From Pseudeuparius sepicola (Eukaryota > Arthropoda > Insecta > Coleoptera > Anthribidae), in the NCBI GenBank assembly GCA_963920635.1, contig OY987298.1:70329949-70393948 (forward strand): a stretch of DNA of 64,000 bases. The letters run 5' to 3'. Position 1 is the stretch's first letter; each line of letters opens with the position of its first letter. The notes below the pieces were generated by a model. It ran no database searches. It saw only the letters and a list, made by a program, of their open reading frames with translations, and was not told where the DNA came from. Shown piece by piece: positions 32,521 to 44,586 of this stretch. The translations under genes were made by a program, and so were the position numbers.

Positions 32521-34059
32521 TAGCCAGGTTCAATATTTAGGGGGGGCAACAATATTTTTTGAGGGGGCGGGGCGAGATTTGACCATAATTTCAAAATACA
32601 AGAAAGAAAAAGCAATTTTTATGTTTATTTAATATAATAAATATATTTTTTTTTCTTCATAACAAAAAAAATCTAATGGGCGAATACTAAATGTATTCGT
32701 AAGAATCACATCACAAACTTAACTCAGCCTCAGCACCAGTTATAATACTTATATAAAAAAATTTAACAAAAAATTAAAACCGACTTCAAAAATTTGCCTG
32801 TATACACACTCCACTATAAATTAAAAAAAAGACAAAAAATAACACCGACTACACAAATTTGCCCGTATGCACAATTCAAATAAAATTTTAGAAATATTTT
32901 TCTCTTTCTAAATTGAGTTATCTTTGGATTTGGTGGCAGTCAAGGCAAGGAATTTAAATCTATTTAGATATAATGAATACAATCATATCATTCATATCCT
33001 ACATATACATCATAACTTACTGTCACAGACTCCACAAGAAAAATATTTCTAAAATTTTAGTTGAAATGTGCATACGGGCAAATTTGTGAAGTCGGTGTTA
33101 TTTTTTGTTATTTTTTTTATTTCTTATTTTTTAGTGAATTATTAAGAATTATCGAAATCCGCCCAATATTAAATTCCATCCCCTATTTGTCCACCCTTAG
33201 GGTGGAATTTTTTCTTTCAATTTAAATGGGGCCACACATAAGGTACCCTCTTTCCAATAAAGAAAGAATCATCGATATCGGTCCAATATGAAATTTCATC
33301 CCCTATTTTCCACCCTTATACGTGTTCAATGTTCAATTTGTCCTCCTTGTTCCTCAAGGCACAATGCAGCACGTTTCCTTAAATTGTTTATGGCTCGTCA
33401 AATATCCCTTTATCATAATTTATATTTGAGGAATTTTTCTTTTACATAAAAACCCGAGAGATAATTCCTTGAGTAATGTGGAAGTAAAAATATAAGTTAG
33501 TGCCTATAAATTTATTGCCACATCCTATAAATTAACAAGTCCTCTCAAAGGGCTAAATGTGGAATATATAGATAGGTAGGTATCTTCCTATAGAAATTTA
33601 TTCCTTGAGGATTCATAATGATTATTGATTTTTAAATGCAGGAATTAAAATGAGGTGTTCGCTTATTAAAATACGCCGCATGCGAAATTTTTTAGAAATT
33701 GTAAGGAAAAACAATTTAATTGAGACGTAGAAAATTATAAAGTTACATCACACCATGATATGTTTCCTCTTCTTTTTTTTTTCTCAATGGGACGGGTTTG
33801 AACACTCAACCCCCCCCCCCTTCTATCTACGGCCCTGCCGTATATGAAAGACAGTAGAAAACAAGGCCAGGCCCATATAATTCAGGTCAGATTAGTTTTA
33901 AGTTCGGCGCAGGTTTGGTTAGGTTTTACGGCCTGCGGCGCGAAGCGCGTGTACGTGTGACTTGTGTTTCTGTTCTGTGCCGACTGCCGGCCAGACAACT
34001 AATCTTTCTACTAATGTGTACCACCGATATCCAATATCATCAATATCGTAAATTTGATA
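32521..34059. other. Repeat-derived sequence after the THAP remnant
   Basis: Possible hAT-like ends are aggctcgtagccagg near 32512 and ctacggccctgcc near 33826, each with a nearby G or C run, but no target duplication is clear. Inside are an inverted pair at 32834-32903 and 33037-33107 (arms about 70 bp) and a diverged direct pair near 33143-33205 and 33263-33318 sharing catcccctatttt and ccaccctta. No gene is visible. Confidence 0.4.
32834..33107. repeat. Inverted repeat, arms about 70 bp
   Basis: aacaccgact..caaatttgcccgtatgcac on the left is matched in complement by gtgcatacgggcaaatttg..agtcggtgtt on the right. The spacer is about 130 bp. Confidence 0.7.
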
Positions 34060-34241
34060 AATCATAACATAAACTTAAAAAATATAGGTTAAACAAAATA
34101 CAAATCATTCGGTCTTGTTTTTATCTAGCATTGTTTAGTGCTTTTTCGCAAATCATAACATAAACTTAAAAAATATAGGTTAAACAAAATACAAATCATT
34201 CGGTCTTGTTTTTATCTAGCATTGTTTAGTGCTTTTTCGCT
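34060..34241 (+). repeat. 91-bp tandem duplication
   Basis: The unit starting aatcataacataaac at 34060 is repeated from 34151 with no visible difference. It is followed by a G run at about 34259-34273. Confidence 0.85.
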
Positions 34242-34323
34242 TGGTTGGTACGAGCTCGGGGGGGGGGGGGGGGTGCAGCCCGGCAGCCCCCCTCTCGTTG
34301 CGCCACTGCAACGTGGTACCAGC

Positions 34324-35844
34324 ACAGAGAAATGGAGGGGAAGGGAGAAGGGTGTCAAGATAGGCGAACTTGCAAATATTGAAGCCGCCATTTTGAAATC
34401 ACATATACGGGTGATTGGCATAAAGAATTTTACATGTACGAGGTCACTTTCGAAAGAACATGAATAGAATATCTATAAATATTATTAAAGAAAATTATAG
34501 CAAGCACTGCTATAATTTTCTTTGGTGTTATTAGTTACATGAATGACAAAAAAATGTTGTAGATATTGCTTTAATGCATTTATTACAGACAACTTCAGTT
34601 TTGAATTATGATTAGGTACATAATATAGCCCCAGATAAAAGTTTGACCCGTTTATAACCAGTTATAATTGGTGATTCGCTTGAATTCGGCTTTAAATCAG
34701 CTCACAGCTATTACACGATACTTAAATCGCCAAGCACTTTTCGGAACAAAAATTCCATTTGAAATACATTGAGCACTGTTCAAGGTTCTTACGTGAGCTG
34801 TCTTTATAAGTTGTCAGTCAACGCTAAAATGTATAGTGAAACAATCAATGATCAGAACAACCTAAATTCAAAATCAAGTGTTATTTTTGAACACACTAAT
34901 TTAGAAACTATTTTGTTTTTATCTTAATTCTAATTTTCGTTTTCTTCTTCGTTGAATACGTACAGCAGTTTTGTCAGTTAATGAAGAACTAGTCGACTCA
35001 TGTATTATCGATCGACTTGTTGAAGCTTGTGTATTTAATGAGATTGACAAAGTACTGCGATCCGAAGCAATACTTGAAGCGAAAACTTGAGACTGTCTAG
35101 CCAATTTTAAACTTGGTATGCAGTCTGGTTTTAAAGTTCTTCGACCCAATGTAATAAAGAAGTTTTTTCTTTAAAATGTTCTGAACAAACAACCCTATTT
35201 CTCGACCATTCCCCTTTTTCTTTATCAATATTCAATGCACTCAGCCATTTATTTTGCAAGTTTTGTTCTCTCGGAAACCTGCCAATGGGTATATACGGCT
35301 TTTAATTAAGGCAATACAGAATAGCATATAGTTATTTGCAATTATATGTTATATTTTTTTATCAAGACTATGTTATTATACAGTATTATACACACATCGC
35401 ACTGCTCAAAACAATTACATGTTTATTATTGTTTATTAAAAACTAGATATAACCATTTGTGTCGGTCAACATATAGCCACTTGAAATAGTTAAATTTGTA
35501 GTACTTACGAATGAAAGCTAATGTTTTCCTTGCGAAATCGCCTACAATTTGTACAACCCTTCACGGCACAAGACATAACTCCCAAAGTTTTTAGTCTTAC
35601 AAAATTCAAGAACACAAATTCGACACTGTGGATACTCGACGCCGTCCTAATGATTATAAATCAATTTGCAGAGTCACAGAATGCGTATAAAAAGTCAAAA
35701 TCAACTCGGGACGCTAAACCAAAATTCTGTGAAATGTCAGAAAAATTGACAAACTGATTTCAAAATGGCAGCCTCCATAGTGCAACAGGATTACTGGATG
35801 CGCAATCGTCCAAGCTCATTCTCCCCTCCCTTCCATTTCTCTGT
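34324..35844. mobile_element. Inverted-repeat-bounded unit carrying a THAP gene
   Basis: 34324-34400 (cagagaaatggaggggaag ... gccgccattttgaaatca) is matched in complement by 35757-35844. These arms of about 80 bp enclose a two-exon THAP gene. It could be a mobile unit that carries the gene, or two copies of a promoter-like repeat that happen to flank it. No target duplication was found. Confidence 0.4.
34919..35576 (-). pseudogene. THAP-domain protein, two exons, one frameshift
   Basis: Exon 1 (35576-35509) starts MSCAVKGCTNCRRF and ends at a gtaag donor in phase 2. Exon 2 starts at 35278 and continues in phase with SFPREQNLQNKWL, then CSEHFKEK. These give C-x4-C, the conserved FP and W, and C-x2-H of a THAP zinc finger. 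In an A run at about 35165-35170 one base is missing, after which the expected LKPDCIPSL continues in the next frame. A Ser/Thr-rich segment and a basic tail RIQRRRKRKLELR end at 34919. If the indel is an assembly error, this is an intact small DNA-binding protein of about 150 residues. Confidence 0.7.
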
Positions 35845-35946
35845 ACCAGCACAAAAACGCAAACGGTCAAGGTCAAATCAACGAATTTGGGAAGCCGCGA
35901 AGCGCGCCATCTGCCGAACAAACGTTCGTTTTGGGAAACCGCATTG

Positions 35947-36105
35947 CAAGTGCGCAGTGCGCCATCTACCGGACAGAACCTCGGTGTGGGAAGCCTCGTT
36001 TCCCCCTCCACGCCGAAACATAATCCGAGGGTGGTACAAGTGCGCCATCTACCGGACAAACGTGTCGGTGTGGGAAGCCTCGTTTCCCCCACCGCGCCGA
36101 GAAGT
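35947..36105. repeat. Two-unit tandem repeat of about 88 bp
   Basis: gcgccatctaccggaca and gtgtgggaagcctcgtttcc both recur (near 35957/36044 and 35987/36070), with a more diverged partial unit from about 35887. G+C-rich compared with its surroundings. Confidence 0.65.
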
Positions 36106-36235
36106 ATTCGACGGTGGCTCCATCTTCTTCCGAGCAGTATTGAGTCAGTCGCTATTTTGCATTAGGAAGCTAATCTTTTCCTTCCTCCATCGACGGTTCA
36201 TATTAATTTGTTTGGTTCAGTTTACACAAAACGTT

Positions 36236-37932
36236 TAGTACTGTCAATGATGTCAAAAATTTACGACCCTCTTGGGCTAATAGGACCACGATTGTGCAAG
36301 CAAAATTGCTTATGCAACAACTATGGCGTTTAGGTTTAGACTGGGACGAACCTATTCCTGAAGAGTTATTAAGTTTTTGGAAAATATTTTTAGAACAAAT
36401 TCCTATTTTGAATGACATAAAAATACCACGACATATAGTATGTAACAAACCCTCGTATATTAGTATTAATAGGATTTTGTGATGCATCAGAAAGGGCCTT
36501 TTGTGCCTGCCTCTATTTAGTCTCGAAAAATGATCAAGGAGAAAAAAACTCGCAACTTTTGTGTGCAAAATCAAAAATTGCTCCAATCAAAAATTTATCA
36601 TTACCGAAACTCGAATTATCCGCAGCTTTATTACTCGCAAAATTAAACTCAATATTAAGTATGCTCAATATAAAAATTGCACGTGTAACTCTTTACTCAG
36701 ATTCAACAATCGTATTATCATGGCTAAAAATCGAACCTTACAAGTTAAAAACATTTGTCGCGAATAGGGTTTCAACAATTTTAGAATTAACAAACATTTC
36801 ACAGTGGCGTCACATTAGGAGCGCAGATAATGCAGCCGATGTAATTTCTCGCGGAAAATTTCCTGTCGATTTACAGAATTCGGAAATATTGTGGCATGGA
36901 CCAAGGTTTTTAATTATTGAATTAGACCACGTAAATCCCTACAAATCTCCTTTCGACATAGAAGTGCCAGATCCATTGCCCGAAATGAAGGCAAATACAA
37001 TTAGTCTCAAAATCACAAATCAATGTAACGACTTATGTGACATTTTTGAAAGGTATTCAGATCTCGATAAACTTATTCGAATAATGGCTTACATTTTACG
37101 TTTCAAAACGAGCATATATATATTAACATACAGTCCACTTCCACTCTTTGTTTAATTTCACGCTCGAATTCTCATCTCGCTTCTCGTACAAACATAATTT
37201 CAAACATTCTCACAGCAGATGAATTGCAAGCCGCTACACTAACATTAATTAAATTATGTTAGTAACAATATTTCCCGAGAGAACTTCACGAATTAAAGGT
37301 ATCAAATTGTGTCAATTCTAAAAGCAAACTCAAATGTTTAAATCCTTTCTTGGATAAAAATCAAGTTATTCTTGTAGGAGGCAGATTGAATCATTCTGAG
37401 TTAACTTTTGATCAACAACATCCTATAATATTATCGGATAAACATAAATAAGTTTACGGAACTCATAGTTAGAAACACACATTTAAAACATTTTCACGCA
37501 TGAACTCAAACTCTTTTATCAATCATTCGTTTAAAGTTTTGGCCTGTTAACGGAAAAAACTTGGTCAAACGTATAATACACAAATGCATACGATGTTTTC
37601 GAGTAAAACCGAAACCAACTGAATTCTTAATGGGCGAGATACCAAAGGCTCGGGTAACACCTGCTAGAGTATTCTCAAAATGTGGGGTTGATTACGCGGG
37701 CAATTCATATCGAGCTTGTGATATATCTAACAACTGACGGTTTTCTTAATGCCCTCTTAATTTATATCCCGTAGAGGGAAACCAAAATATATTTTTTCTG
37801 ACAACGGTTTACAGTTTGTTGGAGCCAAAAATCACTTTCAAGAATTATACGGTCTTTTGTCAAGTGAGAGTCACAAAATTTCTGTAACCGAAATCTTGGC
37901 AAAGGATCAGATAAAATGGCACTTCATTCCAC
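36236..37932 (+). pseudogene. BEL/Pao pol: RT end, RNase H, integrase start
   Basis: The copy begins abruptly inside pol with SMMSKIYDPLGLIGP, a Pao hallmark, then (after a one-base shift near 36290) QAKLLMQQLWRLGLDWDE. RNase H-like: GFCDASERAF near 36478, LPKLELSAALLLAKL and SDSTIVLSWL, ending with ADNAADVISRG. The integrase zinc region reads ILVGGRLNHSEL and CIRCFRVKPKP. The core has only SDNGLQFVGA left after an internal deletion near 37720-37790. Many stops. The end at IKWHFIPP meets the insertion at 37937. Confidence 0.85.
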
Positions 37933-37936
37933 CTAG

Positions 37937-39127
37937 TGAGGTGCCCGTAGGTACCACCAAAAATTCTTATTTTATTTTATCAAATAACTCGTGACAATGT
38001 TAACTAAAATCCTTGACATTCTTCGGCGAGGAATCATTGGGTTATGATTCAAACCACCGGAAACCAGGATCATTAAATTAAACGAAAAACCATGTTGTTT
38101 ACATATTGTAATTATCAAAACGCCAGAAAAGTTCGCTACGGTTATTAGTATTCTTGGAAAATCTTGCGCTAAAATCATGTTGTTTATACATTCCATTCGC
38201 CCACAAAAGCATCTAAAGAACACCTGCAAATCCTGGAATCGAGGCTAGAACAAAGAACCAAGCTGATATAAAAGGGGGTTACTCCCAAACGAAAGAAGAA
38301 GTCTCCGACCACCAATTGTAGGGCGAAGTACTGAGCGAGACATCATCCAGAGTCTGCTGCTTTGCCTGCCACAGAGCCACACCAAGAAACGACCTTAATA
38401 CAGTATGCTGTCCGTTGAGCTGACCAAAAGTAAGCTATCTTGTTTTTGTCAATTTTTGACGTCTGAGCTGCCCTGTTATGGAGTAACTAGATATTTTAAT
38501 TTTATTGAAACGTAGTGAATAATTTAAGCGCCTTGGAGTATTTTCTATAGCTACAAGCATAGCAGTGCCGTTTAAGCACAATACTAGTATTTTACGCTAA
38601 ATTTTGGTATTTTGAATGTGTTTTTGAGCCAATTTCTAATTAATTAATGATTTGTGTCTAGATTATCATTTTTGAGCATTTTTCATAACTTTGTAGTTTG
38701 TTACCATTCTTGACTTCAGGCTAACTAACTTGTATGCCTAAATCTTATAACTTTATGTGAAGTATTTTAAGCTACATTTATTCTCAGCAGAATTCATTAC
38801 TTTTTGAAATAAGCTATTCTTGTTCGCCACCTAGGTTGGGACCAAGGGAACTAGTAAATAACATTTTTGTTAAAACTTTATTGTCATTTCAGTCTGTAAT
38901 ATTTTTAATAATTCAATTGTACCTTTTTACCGCAAATTATTTTACCATATTTATGTATTTATATTTTATACACCATAGGCCTACTATATCTATTTTTTAA
39001 ATATATGTATTAAAATTCCCCGTTGTTTCCGTTAATCCTTAGACTCACACCAAAATAAATTACTTATAGACCACCTTTAAACATACCGCTCGACCAACTA
39101 ACATCTAATACAAAGGTGGGCACTATA
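37937..39127. mobile_element. 1.2-kb insertion in BEL/Pao, solo LTR or MITE
   Basis: The insertion is bounded by ctag on both sides (37933-37936, 39128-39131). Taking it out with one ctag restores PPRSPHMGG, the expected integrase sequence. Its ends tgaggtgccc and gggcactata are imperfect inverted copies. Inside are tataaaaggggg at 38268-38279, then transcript-start-like sequence, which points to a solo LTR; the terminal TA instead of CA is atypical. No coding sequence. Confidence 0.7.
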
Positions 39128-39693
39128 CTAGATCTCCCCACATGGGAGGGCTTTGGGAAGCCGCAGTGAAATCTACAAGATACCATTTGTATCGCGTTTT
39201 AGGAAATTCTTCTTTAACTTATGATGAGACGTATACGATTTTCGTGCAAATAGAGGCTTGTCTTAACTCTCGTCCTCTCGTTCCATTGTCAAATTACGAT
39301 TACCTACCCTTAACTCCCCCTCACTTTCTCACTGGTGATTCATTAATGGCAGCCCCACAACTAAACGTAAAAGATACCCCGATGAACAGACTTTCTCGTC
39401 ATAATCGCATGCAACAGATTGTGCAACAATTTTGGTGTCGCTGGTCACAAGAATATTTGCATCAACTACAAACTCGCACGAAATGGAAGGAAGATGATTC
39501 CCCTGAATTACATCCTGGTTTGCTGGTAATGTTGATGGAAGATCACGCACCTCCTCTACAATGGCCATTGGCTCGAGTCATAGAACTTTATCCTGGTGCT
39601 GATGGACGCGTGCGTGTTGTTCACACCCGATTTAAAAATACTAATGAACGCTCCAGCGATATCTCTCGACTTCGACAACAAGAATTAGTTTAA
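39128..39693 (+). CDS. BEL/Pao integrase C-terminal part
   Basis: An open frame of more than 180 codons: SPHMGGLWEAAVKS, EACLNSRPL and LTPPHFLTGDSL, then QQFWCRWSQEYLHQLQ and GLLVMLMEDHAPPLQWPLARV, the C-terminal domain common in Pao elements (DUF5641 type). It is the 3' continuation of the pol at 36236-37932 and ends with a natural-looking stop. Possible 3' LTR sequence starts tgttaattcttgg at 39714 but is cut by the LINE on the minus strand. Confidence 0.85.
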
Positions 39694-39930
39694 GATTTTT
39701 TGTCAATTTCTTTATGTTAATTCTTGGAAATGTAAACATTTCAAGGTGCGCGGCGTATGTCTGAATTTGTAGGCTAATGAAATTTAATTATTGTATCCTA
39801 ACACAAACGAAGGTCAAAATGGCGGCCGGTCTCAGAGAACTGCGCCTAGGTAGGACATTGCATATCTGTCCGCGGTGACGTAACCTATTATTATTGTTTT
39901 GTGAAAAACAATAGAAAGAGAATTAAGTAG
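39694..39930 (+). repeat. Probable remnant of a BEL/Pao 3' LTR
   Basis: From tgttaattctt (39714) to the start of the LINE. It contains caaaatggcggcc at about 39817, a YY1-like motif. The 5' LTR is absent, so it cannot be confirmed by comparison. Confidence 0.35.
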
Positions 39931-40221
39931 CCTTTTTTGTCTTTTTGCGATAGTAGAGGAAAGCGTTTTATAGGCACCACGCGGCCGTCCGCGTGGTAGT
40001 GTGGGAGTTTCCTCCCGGAGGGGGCATACCCACTAAAAACCTCGCCTATTTTAGGGTATAGTGGTTGGATTCCAACCCTATTTTGTAGGAGAAGTGGCTG
40101 TAGGGAGTGGTGTGCGACTACTAGAAGAAGTCTTGGCGGTTTAGTGTAGAACTACGAGTAGGGTTTTGCCAGACGAAGTGGCTTTTGGCTGCCTTTTTAG
40201 AAAAAAGGACTAGAAAATTCC

Positions 40222-42959
40222 TCAGATGAGAGTATGACGGGGCCTTTTGTGTGGGAGATCGGGATTGGGGACATAATCGGTAGCAGTTCTGAGAAGAGCG
40301 TTTGAATGCGTCTCAGTCTTTGCATAGGTTTTTAAGAAGAGTTCCTTGATAAAGTCATTCAAAAATGGAATATTCATGTCACGGTGGATGTGCCGATTAG
40401 CGACATACCATTCGGCACCCGTGATAGTCCTAAGACAACGACTTTGAACTACTTGGAGTTTTTTGTGATGACTTTTTGCCATATGCTGCCAGGCAGCGCA
40501 GGCATAGGTCATCACGGGACGAAGTATGGTCTTATAGAGAGTGAGTTTGGCTTGAATGGGGAGTTTGGATCCTTTGTGGATCATAGGATATACCTACTGC
40601 TTTGAAGATTTTTAGGGCCTTTTGCCTGGTTTGCTCAGGGTGTTTCTCGAAAGTGAGCCGGCTGTCTAGGTACAGCGCGGAAGTGGAATAATCTACTTCA
40701 GAATCGTTCAGAACAATTCTGGTAGGCGGGGTCTGGCGCCCCTTAGAGAAGATGACTGCTTGAGTTTTGCCAGGATTGACTTTGATTTTCCACTTGTCAA
40801 ACCACTCGGAAAGAGTATCCACGGCCACCTGGAGCACCCTGCATACACGCTCACTGCGACGACCGGAAGCGGTTATCGCAGTATCATCAGGATACAGGTA
40901 CAGCGATGTGCCGGGAGATCTGGGAATATCGTGTGTGAAAAGTGAAGACATTGTACAGAGTGGGACCTAACACTGAGCCCTGGGGGACCCCCGAATCTAC
41001 CGTTTTACGGGAAGAGAGGAGACCATCTATTCTGACTTGTAAAGTCCGGTCGGCCAGGAAAGAAGAGACTATATCTTCACCACAGCCAAGGAGATGTCTA
41101 AAAGGATGAGTTTATAGATGAGGCCGGGGTGCCATACCCGGTCAGAGGCTTTGGCTACGTCTAAGAAAATGGCTACTGTATTTATGTGGTTTTGGAAGTT
41201 GTGCGTGACTTCTTCCACCAGTCTGACGACTTGGTGTTCAGTGGAACGTGCACCTCGAAAGCCGAATTGCTCAGGGGGGAGTGCCTCTACTCGATTGAGC
41301 TCGTCTTGTAGCCGGGATTGAATTACACGTTCGAGAATTTTGCCTGCTACTGGCAACAGGCTAATGGGGCGATAATCTTGGGGGTAGGATGACGACTTTT
41401 TCTTAGGAATAAGAACACGATAGCGTGTTTCCAATAAGTGGGAAAATAGAGGTGACGAAGGCACTGGTTTATAGGAATTTGACAATTTGTTTTTGGGGTA
41501 GAAGTTTGATTGCCTTGTTGGATATATTGTCGTATCCTGGGGATTTGTGGACATTTAGAGTCGAGATGATGGCGACGAGCTCTTCGTGGGTGCAAAACGG
41601 GAGGGGTTCCGGGGGGTTTTGACGCAAGGAGCGCCCCACCTCGGCCTCTACCGTCTATTCCCACTCGAGATCATCGTCAGGATCTAGATTGGGTTGGAAT
41701 TGTTGTTGGAAATGGTCGGCGAAAGCTTCGGCCTTCTCCTCAGAGGTGTATACAACCCAATTGGGGCCGTGGATTGGTGGAATCAAACCACGGGAGGAGT
41801 TACCTTTGAGGGCCTTGATAATTTGCCAGTATTTACGTTTTTGGGGATTTAGGGATTCTAGACGTCGTTGCCAACTGTCAGAACGGACTTGCTGTAGAGC
41901 TTCTTTCAGCTCGGAGATCAGCAGCATGGCTACTCGTCTGTGGTCAGGATGGAGAGTGCGACAAGCCCTTTTACGGGCCGCGCGGGTTATGTAAGGAGTT
42001 GTCTAACATCGGGAGGGAGAGGGTCTTTGTTTCGACTAGTAACGTGCTCTCGGGAAGAATCCTCGAGCGCCCTACATATCCGGTGTTCCCAGGACCGGGC
42101 CTCGCGTTCAAGCTCGACCACGTTCCGGGCGGATACTTGGGCGTTACAGTCTTGGAGGATAGGACTGTTATGAAAGTGGGGCCAGAGGACCCGCCGGCTA
42201 GTGACGGTGTCGTCTGGGGGGGGTTTGGAATCCCCCAAAAGAATTGTGAGGGGATTATGATCGCTGCGGAGGTCATGAGTTACGCGAACATCGCATTCGA
42301 GGTTGCAGTCTGTTAATAGGACAATATCTAGGACATCGGGTCTATGGGTGTGGTTTCTAGGGTAGAAGGTAGGTTCGTCTGGACCAAAGGTTAGGACATT
42401 TGCCGTGGAACAATAGTCCTCGAGGACTCTGCCTCGGAGATTCGTCAGCCTGCTCCCCCAAGTGGGGGATTTGGCATTAAAATCACCGATGGCAGCGACC
42501 GGACCCGGAAAGTCGAACAGCTTTTGTAGGTCAGCCTGAAGCATAGGCTTATTTGGGGGTAAGTAAACGGAAGAAAAGCAGATTTTTAGATTGCCGTGGG
42601 GGATAATTAGGGATGCAACCTCTAGGTTGTTATAAGAATGTTTTGAAAAGATGACGGGGTTTAGGTGTTTGCGAGCGAGTACGGCCACGCCGCCTGACCG
42701 GTAGGCTCGCTGCCTGTCTAGCCTGTGCACATGGAAATTGGGAATATCTAAATTGTCGGTGGGCTTTAAGCATGTTTCCTGCAACAGGACAACGTCGAAT
42801 TTTTGTTCGTTGACGAAGCAGATAAGCTCGGATTTTTTGGTGAGAATGTGACAGGCATTCCAAGATAGTATCCGAAGATGTTTATTTTCTACCGCCAAGT
42901 GCGGGCGAGTTTTGGGGGTGGCAGCCTGGGCAAAGGAGGGCACCCTTGGGACGGCCTTG
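40222..42959 (-). pseudogene. Jockey-type ORF2: endonuclease and reverse transcriptase
   Basis: The AP-endonuclease domain spans LRILSWNACHI, VVLLQETCL, AAIGDFNAKSPTWG, DVLDIVL and LRSDHNPL (to 41987). RT follows in pieces: EKAEAFADHFQQQF (41700s), HKSPGYDNIS, YRPISLLPVAGKILERV (41400s), FGFRGARSTEHQVV, then YPDD at 40894-40883 in place of YADD, KINPGKTQAVIF-like KVNPGKTQAVIF, and the C-terminal KLTLYKTILRPVMTYACAAW. At least four frameshifts. The normal protein nicks the target and copies RNA from the nick. Confidence 0.82.
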
Positions 42960-44174
42960 CAGCCCCTGTAGCTAGCCGGATGCGGCAAGCTACAGTTAGC
43001 ACACTTGGCCGGGGTGTCCTTGGACTTTTGGCACTCGTATGTCCAGTGCGGGGACGCGTACTTCAAACACAAAGGTGAGGCTGTGCACCTGGACTGTGAA
43101 TGGCCAAACTTTTGGCACCTGTGGCACTGCGTAATCGGACTGGGAAATTTTTGCGGCTCTAATTTGACCTGTGTCAGACCAAGTAGACCTTGGTCATCGA
43201 GCAGGGAAAGGGATTTGGGATTTCTGGGTAGAACTATCAGAACGAGAGGCATAGGACTGCCATCTCGTTTCTTTAGCCTGATAACTGTATTTGGCTTGTA
43301 GCCCCTGGAGGAGAGGTCGGAATATACGTCTTCCTCGGAGAAGGCGTATGAGACTCCACGCGCATTACGTGGAGAGTCTTCTAATCGAGAGAGGGAAAGG
43401 TGTGGAACGGAAGTTTGTTGACTTCCAAGACCTTAAGACCTTAATGTTGACCCTGTAGTCATCGGAGGTGGCTGGCACGATACGGATATCCAGCTGGATA
43501 TCCGTGGCCCTGGTGTACTGAATTTTGTGGGTGAGGAAGACTTTGGTAAAAGCTACCCACTTACCTTTGTCCCTGAGGACAATTGGGGTTATGGATTTAG
43601 TTTTGGGGGTGTTGTTAGGGGCTACTTGGGGGGTTTCTGGATTTGGGCCAGGGTTTTTGGGGGGGGTGGGGAGCGCTGGGAAGTCTTCCCTGGCACCCCG
43701 GGCCCTCCTCGACTTGACGGGGCCGAATTCGTCCTCGTCATCACTCGAGGGGGGCTCCGGAACCACCTTGTACTTACCCGTGCTCTCCACACCCTCCATG
43801 GGGCGAGTTGGGGTTTGGGGGGGGGGGCGGTGGTGATATTGGTTGGCCTGGAGTCGGGGCTTGAATTTGGGGGGTTTGGGGGTTACGGGAGCCCTCGCGG
43901 CCGCAAGCTCCGCGCGTAAGAGATATAGCTCGATTGTCATCTCCCTCATTGTCGCGTTGAGGGCGACAACCTGCTCCCGTAGGAACTTGTTATCGTCCTC
44001 AATCCTGCGGATGGTATCCACGGGTGAGGGCAGTGGCGTGGAGGAGTTTTGGCAGGTTTTCATCAAGGCAATGAGGGCCTCGTTGAGTTGTGGGGTTGGG
44101 GATGAGGGTGGGGGGGGAGGATGCCCCCTCACTGTAGAAAAAACGAGGAACCCTCGTCCATTTGAATAGGGCAC
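42960..44174 (-). pseudogene. Jockey-type ORF1 (gag-like, CCHC knuckles)
   Basis: The N-terminal half (44174-43365) has a proline-rich start, a coiled-coil-like stretch (IRRIEDDNKFLREQVVALN) and an RNA-binding-like region (GKWVAFTKVFLTHKIQYTRA). After a shift near 43380 it continues with NPKSLSLLD and three zinc knuckles: CHRCQKFGHSQSRC, CLKYASPHWTYEC (second Cys replaced by Tyr) and CANCSLPHPASYRGC. The frame then runs into the endonuclease without a stop, so the normal ORF1/ORF2 border is lost. The product would package LINE RNA. Confidence 0.78.
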
Positions 44175-44586
44175 TTAGGCGCCCCTGGGGACGCCTCGGA
44201 ATCTGACATTGCCCAGAGATGGTCAGTTTAGGGGTATAAATGAAGGTGAAAAAGAAAAAGTCGGACCCACGGAGGCGCCCGGGGGTCGACGGAAACTCTG
44301 CGGAGCATATATAGGCCCTAGAGTGCGCTTAGAAGAATTAGAAAAATGTGGGAAATAGTAATACCTGGCTGGAACGTCGCTGTGGTGACTCTTCAGTGGA
44401 ACACGCTGTAGCTGGCTCCGCTGCGATGCACACTCCTCGACTGGCACACCGAGACTGTAGGCTGTTGTTGATAGACGACGCCCCCCAGCTCGAAGAAGTT
44501 GTTTACGTTAATAAACCGACAAAAATTTAATTTAACGCAGTTTGAATCAACCTATGGATGCTCGAAATAATAGTTTGTCTTTCTAA

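Larger units (their letters stand above)
39930..44540 (-). mobile_element. Jockey-type non-LTR retrotransposon (LINE), degenerate
   Basis: Minus strand: ORF1 with zinc knuckles, then endonuclease, then reverse transcriptase. The 3' end lies near a short T run at 39934-39939 (A run on the minus strand). Its G+C content is much higher than the surroundings. It interrupts the BEL/Pao end. Multiple frameshifts make it inactive. No target duplication was identified. Confidence 0.8.

Noticed and set aside
43525..44169. Large G/V-rich + strand frames
   Set aside because: Antisense to the proline-rich LINE ORF1; composition explains them.
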